Part shown: piece after piece, positions 37,822-46,951 of the stretch
Layout: each line of letters opens with the position of its first letter
Position numbering within the stretch: the first letter of the stretch is position 1
DNA from: Phytoseiulus persimilis
Taxonomy: Eukaryota > Arthropoda > Arachnida > Mesostigmata > Phytoseiidae
Reading direction: 5' to 3'
Length of the DNA: 64,000 bases
NCBI GenBank assembly: GCA_037576195.1
Contig: CM075104.1
Location: forward strand, 18,368,211-18,432,210
The notes under the pieces: model-generated
What the model saw: only the letters and a program-made list of their open reading frames with translations
Told to the model about the DNA's origin: nothing
The model's database searches: none
Program-made: the position numbers and the translations under genes

Positions 37822-39534
37822 TCGCTCCTCCTATCTATGATGAGACCGAGTTGGGAATCCGCTTGGGCCGCTATGGCCACGAAATGGTTCTCCACTTGGA
37901 ATCGAATCCGCGATTCTGAATAGCTAAACTCCGCAGCTCATTGCAATATGCATTTGATTCCGGTAGGCGGACACCTAGGTCTCTCTCCCCGAATCTGGGA
38001 GATGTTGCGGAGGATCATTGGAGGAGCTCCCGAGAAAACAGGCGTTCGAGGGTAAGACCATTCGAGGAACACTGTTTCAGAGTCTTTGAGTCTTCGAGGA
38101 ATGGAGCGCCAACCCGCGTCACTGAACGCCAATGGAGATCATGTTTGGAAAGGAGACAATCCCATCGAGGGTCGGAAGGATAGGACTATTGTGATTCCGG
38201 ATCGTCGCTCCACAGCCAAGCTCTACTCTTCTGCGCCGATGTGGGAATTGAAGTCCTCCACCAGATGGAACTCATCATGCTTGGCGATAGAGAGATAAAT
38301 TTTCTGATAGGACCAAGTCTACTGAGACCCGCTGAATCCGCCGAATAATGGGCAACAGTTGAATTTGTCGGGTTCACTTCAGATGAGATTCAAAACTACT
38401 TTTTGAGCTTCTCCCCCGTGCAAGCTTGGATCAGAATGTTCGAACCCCTTCTCAATCTTCAGTATCGAGCGGGCCTGAGAGAAAAAGCTCTTATCAAATA
38501 GGAAACGTTGCCAATTTAGTTGGGCCCGTCACTGCTAGATGCATTGGACACGGAAATGAAGAAAATGAGCAAAGCATACAGGACAAACTGTGAGGAGGCC
38601 CACTGACGGGACATGAAAGGGGAGACCCGATCAATTTGCTGGGTAAGCGCCCCTGATACGGGATAGATACGGTCCGATGAACCATACCATACCTAGAGTC
38701 CAGAGTTGGGCAGATCCGAATCTGAAGTGATTCGAATAAAAAAAAACGAAACCGAAGAATGATTCGGATAAAAAATATTGCAACCAAAGTATGATTCGGA
38801 TCAACGAATACTTCCGATCGAGAAATTATTCGAATCTGCCCATCTCTGCCAGGGATCCAGACTGCAAGTGAACGCAGATCACCACAGAAATGAACCGGGC
38901 ACCACGTCAGAGGTCATAACAGAGTCAGCGAGCGCACATCCTGAGCCAAACGACCATGCAGTCAATTGTCATATTGAAATGTAGAGCATTGATGTGTGGG
39001 GAGGGGGAGAGGTGAGGAGCAGTCAGTCTGTGCTTCCCTCCTCCGTCAGGACGCTTCGAGCAACTCTGAAGAACCACACAGTCTGGTTTTTCTGTGGAAA
39101 TTGCATTCAAGGAGAGCGAGGTCTCAAAAAGTTCCTGAAAACGATAGACATACCATTTTTTCTCCCTTCGAGTCCCCTGAGTCACGAGATCGCAGTCCGC
39201 TTCGGGTTCTCATCGAAGAATAGCGCACAACGTAGGAATTCAACGTGGAGTGAGAAAACTGAGCTAGTTCATGATGAGCTCCGTTCCCGACCAGTTCATA
39301 CAATGCTGTTTCTTCCTACGTTTCTCCCTGGGATCCTGATAGGAGTGCTCGGTAACGGTGCTACCGGAGTTGCTCGGTAGGATCCATCTTGTTGCACACT
39401 CATTGCCGAGTTATCGCTCTCCGACTCCGCGTCACACTCGTTTCGGGCGTAACCTGATCACTCGTCCTCAGTAGGATTCCGTCCGACGAATGAATTCCTC
39501 GAAACTCAAATCTATCCTCAAACACTGGAAGAAA
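37822..39534. other. Between transposons; possible decayed coding fragments
   Basis: Apart from the MITE at 38701-38848 there is no identified element. Short frames directly beside the hAT insertion (for example ETELGIRLGRYGHEMVLHLE near 37,840) look protein-like and may be remnants of an older element, but they match no family I can name. Confidence 0.4.
38701..38848. mobile_element. Short inverted-repeat MITE, 148 bp
   Basis: The left end begins CAGAGTTGGGCAGATCCGAA. The right end, inverted, begins CAGAGATGGGCAGATTCGAA, so 18 of the first 20 bases match. The interior is AT-rich and repeats the motif GATTCGGAT or close variants. No clear target duplication remains (the flanking 8-mers match at only 4 positions), so the superfamily is uncertain; CAG-type ends suit hAT-like MITEs. 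Confidence 0.65.
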
Positions 39535-39536
39535 TA

Positions 39537-39590
39537 TAGTGGAACCTCTCTTATATCAATCTCCATCATAACAATTTTCGATCATATCAA
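39537..39590. mobile_element. Possible left terminus of a TA-flanked pogo/Tigger-like element
   Basis: After a TA at 39535-39536 the sequence TAGTGGAACCTCTCTTATAT matches the inverted end at 40725 at 15 of 23 positions, counted to the shared ATATCAA. A second ATCATATCAA follows at about 39580. It may be a separate copy rather than the true partner end. Confidence 0.35.
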
Positions 39591-39700
39591 CCGTCGATTT
39601 GATCAATCTTAGACTGTAACAACCCCGATCGGATCGGCCAGAAGCTCAACGAGATGAAAGTCGCCTTCTTCGAAGCAGTCAGCTCCCATAATTCTTTGGA

Positions 39701-40302
39701 ATGATCTCGACGGGAGTTCAAGCTCGTGTTCAAGGCATGTCTCTCTCTTCGAATCTCAAATGGCACTATCATATTGCAACCATGGCTGAGTCAGCTTCCT
39801 TTTTCGAGCCAAGCGCTATTTTGCCCCCTTTCACCTTCTTTTGCTCTATGAAACCCGAATTCGTCCCGCGCTCGAGAACTGCTCGCATGTCTGGGGGAGC
39901 GCCGCTCCCTCATCCGTTCCCGTTCTCGATTCTAAACAAAAGCGTGCTGTTCGCCTCATTGGTGATGAGACCCTGTCCTCCTCCCTCGGAACCTTGTCCT
40001 CCCCACCCAAGGTCGCCGACCTCTGTCAATACTACCGATACTTCTATGGAATATTTTCAACTGAAACCTCTTCTCTGGTTCCTCCCCTTCCGGCCCCCGT
40101 TCATGTGACCAGACGAACTGCCAAACAACACCCTTATTCTGTCCAATTGTTCACCAATCGTTCTGCTCAGTTCGACTCCACCGTCCTCCCTCGCACATCT
40201 CGCCTTTGGAATGCCCTCCCCTCTCAGGCCTTCCCTTGAACCTACAATCCCAAACTCTTTCGAACTTCTATCCTCTCGAATCTTCCAGATACTGGGCCAT
40301 AG
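39701..40302 (+). pseudogene. LINE (non-LTR retrotransposon) reverse transcriptase C-terminal fragment, broken
   Basis: Two adjacent frames together resemble the C-terminal tail of non-LTR retrotransposon polymerases. About 39725-39795 reads SSNLKWHYHIATMAESAS. From about 39800 a different frame reads LYETRIRPALENCSHVWG, then KRAVRLIGDE, and near the end LPRTSRLWNALP. The junction shows a short deletion with a frameshift. A TGA at 40237-40239 interrupts the end, after which the same frame continues to a TAG near 40302. The catalytic core and endonuclease are absent, as in 5'-truncated LINE copies. The clade cannot be set from this fragment. Confidence 0.85.
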
Positions 40303-40667
40303 GTTTCTTTAGTGGGTATTATCCGAATGAGCCCCACACTCCAGCTGAATTTTCCATTCTTCTGGGTCGTGCGTAATTGCATTTTTTTCTTCTACGGCTC
40401 TCTTATATTCTCCCATTCTCCTTCTTTTCGCACTCGCAGTTATTTTTGTGAACGATCGGGTCTTCCCTTTGTGAGTTGCTAAAAAAAAGAGCCCGCTACA
40501 CGAATGCACGGAACGGCACTGTTTGCAAAGTTTCATTCGAGGAACGATCGAACTCGCGGAATGACTTGATACAGCACTTGAGGGACTCCTCGGGATCTTG
40601 TCGACTCGATCCCGACATGCCGTCACATTCCTGAGATTGAAACGTAGATTTTTTTCAACCTCGATTA

Positions 40668-40725
40668 CATGGAAACCTCGATTATATCAACGATTTCCAT
40701 CATTGATATGATCAAGGTTTTCCTG
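40668..40725. mobile_element. 58-bp palindromic TA-flanked element, pogo/Tigger-like end sequence
   Basis: The two halves are inverted copies: CATGGAAACCTCGATTATAT on the left and, inverted, CAGGAAAACCTTGATCATAT on the right. Flanking TA sits on both sides (40666-40667 and 40726-40727). The sequence AACCTCGATTATATCAA recalls the terminal repeats of pogo/Tigger elements. A related sequence at 39537-39590 in the other orientation may be the partner end of a larger 1.2-kb element enclosing the LINE fragment. Confidence 0.5.
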
Positions 40726-41602
40726 TAGCGTCAAAGCATGAGCAACGTCAAACCCCGACTGCATCCCAATCTCATCCGGCTCCGCTGTCTCTCGATTCGA
40801 TGTACAATAAATGAGCCTGTAAATTTTGTCATAATCACCGTGATCCATGGATGGAATTTGAAATAACTTAATTATGAACAGGCCTATGAACGAATTGAAT
40901 TTAACGGATTTTCGGTCGTTTCCCAGTTTTTTTCGAGGTTCCGGAATATTGCAAAGTGCAAATCGGGGGAGTGACTTGAAGGAACTCTATCTCTGTGTCC
41001 TCCAGATGGCAGACATCTAAAGCACTGTTCCCCCCACTGAACACGGCAAAAAGATCGACCTCTCAACAGACCACCGGGATATTCTCTCTGAAGTTACCTC
41101 ATCCTCTTCGTAGAACCTTCCGGAATCACTTGTGGGATTTTGGGTATGGAGAGAGGAAACTTACAGTTTCCCATACCGGATCACAGATCTTTGATAGAGA
41201 ATACACGAATTTAACACGTGATCAAACACGGAAGAGCAGCTTGGACGCGCTGTATCTCCATCGATCCACAGCTGGAAGGATGGCGCACCTCCTTGATTCG
41301 TGCCCATCGGTCGGGTATCGAATTTTTTGGAGCAGCTCGAAAAATACCCCCTTTTCTCCGGTTCACAAAACTGACCACTTGGACGTGAGGAGTCGACACA
41401 TTGAATTCGAATTGGTTCCTTCGGATTCGCTATTAGGAATGTCGAGAATCGGGTCATATTAATTTTAACTCAATTTCCCGGCTATCGATCGCAAAGAGAA
41501 TTTACAGAACTGGACCATTTTTCACCGAGGTATGACCGAAATAAGGGAGGGTGAGGGAATTCCCGACTTGGACACCCTGGATTTGTATATTCCGTTTGTG
41601 TA

Positions 41603-42164
41603 CAGGGTGATCATCGTGAGTCGGAAACTTCCTTACGCCTCTCTTCTTTTGCTCATAACTTGGTAAAAGTTATCCGATTCAGATTTTTCCTTTGTCTTCG
41701 ATAGCTGGGAGGATGGCGCATCGATTTTCGTGAGTTGCTAAAAAAATTGGACTCTGTGAATCGGCTCAAAGATTGAGTTTTTTTTTCAAGAAAAACTGAC
41801 TGAGCTCGATTTTCGGATGGAGAAAAAAACAATCGCATCGACCCATGAACTTCCTTGTCAGGTGGTTTGGACCAATATAAGAACTTTCTGACATCGCTGA
41901 ACTCTTCGAATTCGGCTGAATTCGCTGGGGAACTGAGGGACGGATACACCGGGGACGCGTTTTGTCAAGAGGTCAGCTCTAGACGTCAAGGTCGGAACGA
42001 TTGTTCGTCCTTCTCACAGATCCTGAGCTACAAATGTGTCGTTGTCGGGCGTTCGAGCAGCCCCCTATCCTGCGTCGACCTTGGCACTTCCGGATTCGAT
42101 CGGTCGACTTCAGAGATTTGTCGATCGAGACTAAGAAAGTTCTCGACTTGCGATGACCACCCTG
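41603..42164. mobile_element. TA-flanked inverted-repeat element, 562 bp (mariner/Tc1-like MITE)
   Basis: The left terminus reads CAGGGTGATCATCGTGAGTC and the inverted right terminus reads CAGGGTGGTCATCGCAAGTC. Similarity extends over about 34 bp with 6 mismatches. Both ends sit directly beside TA dinucleotides (41601-41602 and 42165-42166), the target duplication of Tc1/mariner-type transposases. The interior has no recognised transposase; a 98-codon reading frame on - is not like any family I know. It is probably non-autonomous. Confidence 0.75.
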
Positions 42165-43536
42165 TATGATGGAGAGTCTCACGCATGAACCCGATTTCCC
42201 GGATTGCGTTCCATCGAGAGACTCAAGAATCAGGGGTTTTCCTTCACGTCACCTGGACCGCGGCCTCTTGCCCGATGACAGAACGACAGGCCCGAACCCC
42301 ATGTCAAGAGTTGGATTGACATCCTGTGACCCGACGCTGCTCGTTGTGACCGACCCATTTCGGAATAGCGGCAGGCCACCTAATCCTGGTACTAGCGACC
42401 GTCGAAACATCACACGTATATTCCTCAGGTGACACGTTGCTGATATGCCACGAAACGGGACGTATTTCGAGTTCATGAGCCCTCTTTAGCACCTTCTCGT
42501 TAGACTCTTCCGTTACTTTTTTACGTCACCAGTCTCCCGTTTTTCTAGACACCCGTGCGAGCAACCGATATGCCGCATTGCTGCGAGGAAACGGGCTTGC
42601 TGCCGACCCGGTGTTTCGGAAAAAGTCGCCGAAAGTAGTAGTCCAAGTTTCCTTCCTCCGACCGGATATCTTCTAGGAGGGAACTCGTCCGGGATTTGAG
42701 AAACGAGTCCAGCCGGGAACCAGTTCTTACCCTGCCGGAGAATGAATTTGCTGTCAATTCCAAGCTCGGAGAAACGGTCTCCGGAGCCCTGTATAATGGG
42801 TTGGAATCCCTCCTCCTCCTATGTACCCTTGCCAAGTGTTTACGACCTCGGCTTCCTTTGTATGCGTCCAAAGCAGCAGTGTTCGATCACTTGAGTTCAT
42901 CGAAGTTTTGTGATCGATGGTTTCCTGGACGATTCCTATGAAGACTGAAAACTTTGTGAGAGGGAATTAGCCAAACCTCGGCTACTTCCATGAGGAACTC
43001 ATGAAAATGTGACTCAGGTAAACTGGCTCATCAGGTTGTTGGAAAACTGCATGGAAACTGTAACTCCCTCAGACCACAGGAAGATGCCCGCCAAGAGGAT
43101 TTAGAACGAACGTCAAATGTTTCGAGAAGCCATGGTGCTCTGGGAATTTCTCAGGACCACGGTATTTGCTGGGATGATATTTCGAACGCGTCGTGGAATG
43201 GCAATCGTTCCGGGATACAAAATAAGTCACGATCCGGACAGGAATTTCGATGACTGTTTTCAGCCAAATACAGACAGGAATACGGCTTGTTTCAGAAGAA
43301 GCTGAGAAGCATAATTAGCGTAGAGATCGATGACATATCGACATGTTCGCTTACCCGGCTTCGAAACTGCTTATGTGCGGAGCTCTAGCGACAAGCAAGC
43401 AGGTCCACACGCTAAAGGACAAACTGCTCATGAGACAACAACTTTCACCAAAAGAAGTGGCTCGGAGTGCTCGTTTGCGGATCTGCTATGAGCTATATGG
43501 ACAGTTGGAAGATGCCAAACCAAGATGACAGTGGGC
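42165..43536. other. No gene recognised, 3' side of importin-alpha
   Basis: Short open frames only, without splice pairing or domain. The end near 43,537 probably marks the 3' end of the importin-alpha transcript. Confidence 0.55.
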
Positions 43537-43542
43537 TTTTAT
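43537..43542 (-). promoter_or_regulatory. Likely polyadenylation signal (AATAAA) of the importin-alpha gene
   Basis: The + strand reads TTTATT, which is AATAAA on the - strand, 311 bp beyond the stop codon of the importin-alpha gene. It is the first canonical hexamer I found downstream. The distance suits a 3' untranslated region, but no transcript confirms its use. Confidence 0.5.
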
Positions 43543-43853
43543 TTACATCGTATGATACATTGTACGAGCTTCGTGTCATGGCAAGTTAATCTCGTCCTTC
43601 GCGTGAATATTCCATGTACCTTGACGCCTTGTCGCCGGTGAATGGTAGTTTTGTTGCGAAGCTACCCAATGTATACCGAGCCTTGTATACACGGGTGCTG
43701 CATTGAATTCCTTGTTTCGGTCTTCCCCGAGCGTGGGTGCTTTTGAATGATTACTTGGATTCTTCGACCAGTGAGAATTCGAGAAGCTAACGGTCAGAGA
43801 GGCTACCCAGGAGTATAAAATGTGAACTTGAACGTCGCAAGAAAAGCTTCAAC

Positions 43854-45469
43854 TCAATGCCTCATGACTTGCTTCTGAATCCTTTCCACTTGATCCAGAA
43901 CATCGCCAGTACCATGTGGCGTCAAGTATTGCTGTATAAAACTCAAAGCTAGCTCCGAGATTTGCTCGTGGCCGTGCTTCATCAAATGTTGGATCCGTTT
44001 CTCGATCCCGGAATCTAGCATCTCGTGCAAGAAGTCCTCCTCCATTTGCAAATCCTTCGCGGTCTCGAGAAGGTTGAACAGTGAGGCCAAGACGTCATAC
44101 ACGATGCTCGTATCGAAGTAACTCAGCATTTGCACCATCGGAGGCACTAGTCCCTTGTTGAAAGCCTGCAACACTTGCCGTTCCTGCGCATTACCCAGGA
44201 AGCTGCAGAGTGCGATGGCAGCTTCTTTCTGAATCTTGAAATCGCCATGCTCGAGATGGTGAATAGTGGCGGTCAGTAGATTGTGGTTGATAGCGCACTG
44301 TATCTGGGCCGAACTGCAGGCGAAAACGTTCGCGATGGCAAAGCATGCGAAGTAGTACAGCTCACTGATGTCTTCTTGCATCACGATCGCGAGGACGTTG
44401 AGCACCCCCTGATCGATGAAAACTTGACAAGATTCATCATCGGCTGAGAGAAAATCCGCCACCAGCTTCACCAGCTCTGCGAAGCATGAGCGGTCACAGT
44501 AGCCATGAGTGTGCCGCACCATGCCGGACAGTATCCGAGACTCCTTGATCGCATCCAGTGAGTTCGGTTCTTCCAAGTTGTGGAGTATATGCAACACGGC
44601 TCGACAAATCTCAGATATGACTCTGCAATCGCAGCGTTCAGATTGCAGGATTCTGTTGAGGATATTCAGAGTTTTTCCACAGAGCGATTCGCTCCTCCGC
44701 CGTCCTTGTCGGGCGACGTTCGATAGAAGCCAAGCAATGTTTTCGAGAACTTGCGCCGAACTGTTCTCATTCACAAACGTCTCCAAGAGACTGATCGGGA
44801 AATGATCCACGACCGAGTCCCGGTGTTCGGGGCAATCTCCTGCAATGTTGGCCAGCATCCACAGGCCCTGGATGAGGACGTTGTCGTCCACGCCCTCGTG
44901 CGTGAGGATGGGCACAACGCTCTCGAGCCGCGCTGCCACCAATGCTGTTTGGTCAGTATCTCCACAAGCAACATTCGTCAGAATCCAAACGGCACTGTAC
45001 TGTATGTCGAGATCGTCGTACTTCAGGCACGCGTCGAGCAGAGGCATGAGGTTCCCGTTGAGAACCGCATCGATGTACTCTGGGTTGGCAAGCCCGCCGC
45101 GCAATTCGTGGAGTGCATCGAAAACCACCTTGGATTCGCCACATTCCAGCCCTGCAGAGGATTCAGGTTCTGTCAAGGTTCCGCGATGACAACCCTGATT
45201 TCTGGCCGACTTGATATATACGGAGAACTGACTGCTTGTCCCAACACACCTTTCCGTAGAGTTTCGATGAGCTCGAGACACCGTTCTTCGGTGATGTTTG
45301 AGTTTTTCTGTACGCAGAGCCGTCTCTTTGAGATATACTTCTTGGTGATACGGTTTTCCTTCTCTTTCTCCTTGCGCACGTCACCGGAGTGCATGCACAG
45401 AAGTCCAGAAGTAACGGTCCGATGAGCGATACTTCGGTTCGCGGGTCGCTTCATTCGGGGTGGGGCCAT
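43854..45469 (-). CDS. Divergent importin-alpha (karyopherin alpha) paralogue, 2 exons
   Basis: The joined exons are 45469-45250 and 45151-43854. They give 1,518 nt, or 505 residues plus TGA. The 98-bp intron (45249-45152) starts gtgtgt and ends ctgcag, in phase 1 on both sides. Residues 1-73 form an importin-beta-binding (IBB) region, with a basic tract RKEKEKENRITKK and the cluster SKRR at 47-50. From about residue 82, armadillo repeats fill the rest of the protein. In repeats 2-4 the NLS-binding pairs are kept: W129/N133, W171/N175 and W214/N218. In later repeats the equivalent sites are R257/H261, K302/D306, F344/N348 and I386/S390, so the minor NLS groove is largely lost. The C-terminal acidic CAS-binding tail of typical family members is not obvious. 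The length fits the family (about 520-530). The start is the first in-frame ATG (cagcgATGGCC). The family carries NLS cargo to importin-beta; this copy looks specialised, and its cargo is unknown. Confidence 0.93.
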
Positions 45470-46422
45470 CGCTGTTTGCAGCACTCCACTGTCTATAAGG
45501 GCAAGCCGAAAATACAAGAACTCACTGCTTCGAGCTGCTTAGTGTGTGATTGTATGGTCGACCGCCTTAAATTTGGGAGCGCGAAATGATGCGGCTGTGG
45601 CGCCAGCCAGGCGTGCATGTCGCACGTTTGGGGTCCTGCGCACCGAAAATCCGACAGGTCGTGGATATTCAACGACGAGAATATTAGCTGGAGAACGAGT
45701 GATGGGAGCATTCATTCTGACCGACGGATGGTATCGAGATCGATCAGAGAAGAAGGTCGCTGCGGAAACAGAACGCGTACTAACATCGAACAGATAACAT
45801 CAATATTCATTTCTCGAATCATTGGCTGTGATCTCGAGAGTCTGTCCTCCCTCCAACGTGGGACAAATGCCAAAATCTCGCTATGAATCGAAGCCTCCGC
45901 TTACCCAAGGGTCACTTTGGCGGAGCTTCAATCCTCTTCTTGAGGTGAATCCATCCAAGGCATTAGAGAAGCGCCCGTTCCTCGTTTGTGTTTGTGACTT
46001 CCCCTTCATTTCGTCGGGGAAATGTCCCGGTGAAGTTCTCCTTCGATTTTGGAGTTGAAAGATGATGCAGGGCCATAACACAACCGAGCGGAGCGCGATA
46101 AGCTCGGAACCAACGAATCGAATTCGGGCCTTGAGACCAGGTCACGAGAACACCATTATCGAGAGAGATATGAGCGATATGGTCCTTGAGTGGCAGTCTC
46201 CAGCATCGAATGTGTGCCTGTTTACAGCGATTCATAAGCGCTCTTGCTGCAGACCCCTTCATCTGTATCCGATGGTCGTGCTTTCTTCGAAAAAAAATTC
46301 AAGATCTTCCATGAAGCTCCGTAATATGCAGGCATATATGATTTCAGACTCGTAGCATACACCGCCTTCGTCGAAAAGAAGCGCGCGTAGGCCGATCATC
46401 GAGAGTCAGTTTTATCTCTTGA
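45470..46422. other. Upstream of importin-alpha; promoter expected, not resolved
   Basis: The promoter and 5' untranslated region of the importin-alpha gene should lie here. No TATA box or other clear core element was seen, and no second gene. Confidence 0.45.
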
Positions 46423-46430
46423 CTGATCAT

Positions 46431-46943
46431 TAAAGCTCCCATATGACCGGACATGTCCTCTTCCGTCCGTTTGTCCGGTTTTCTTGAGCAACCGAGGAAA
46501 TGTCCGGTCTCCAGGCTCACAGATCGAGTGGCCAACCATGTCTTTGAATGCATTTTCCCATCGAAAAAATCAAATTGTTCGTCTCGAGGATGAAAGTAAA
46601 ACCTGCGGACAGCTCTCGCTGAAACCCTAAGTCGATGACCAGTTTCTTTTCCATGTACAAGAACCTCTTTTCGGGCAGGAGACATAGCTTGTCACGATCG
46701 AACACAAAGAGGCCCTTATCGATCCAGTTTATGCAGACCTACTTTTCGACGAATAAAAAGCCTGTGACGGTACCTGAGCTAGTCCGATGGAAGGGGTTCT
46801 CATTCAATACTCTCAAATGCTCAATTTATCTGGAGAAAGTCCGGAATTCGCATGTCCGCCTCTTTGACCGGTTTCAGGCAAAATCTCCGCCGGACAAATG
46901 TCAGTTTTTCGCAAGAAAAATGTCCGGTCATATGGGAGCTCTA
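46431..46943. mobile_element. Non-autonomous hAT-like element, 513 bp
   Basis: The ends are inverted repeats matching at 23 of 24 positions. The left starts TAAAGCTCCCATATGACC and the right, inverted, starts TAGAGCTCCCATATGACC. The flanking 8-mers, CTGATCAT (46423-46430) and CTGATGAC (46944-46951), agree at 6 of 8 positions, so they look like an aged hAT target duplication. Extra TGTCCGG/CCGGACA motifs lie just inside both ends. No transposase frame is present. Confidence 0.75.
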
Positions 46944-46951
46944 CTGATGAC

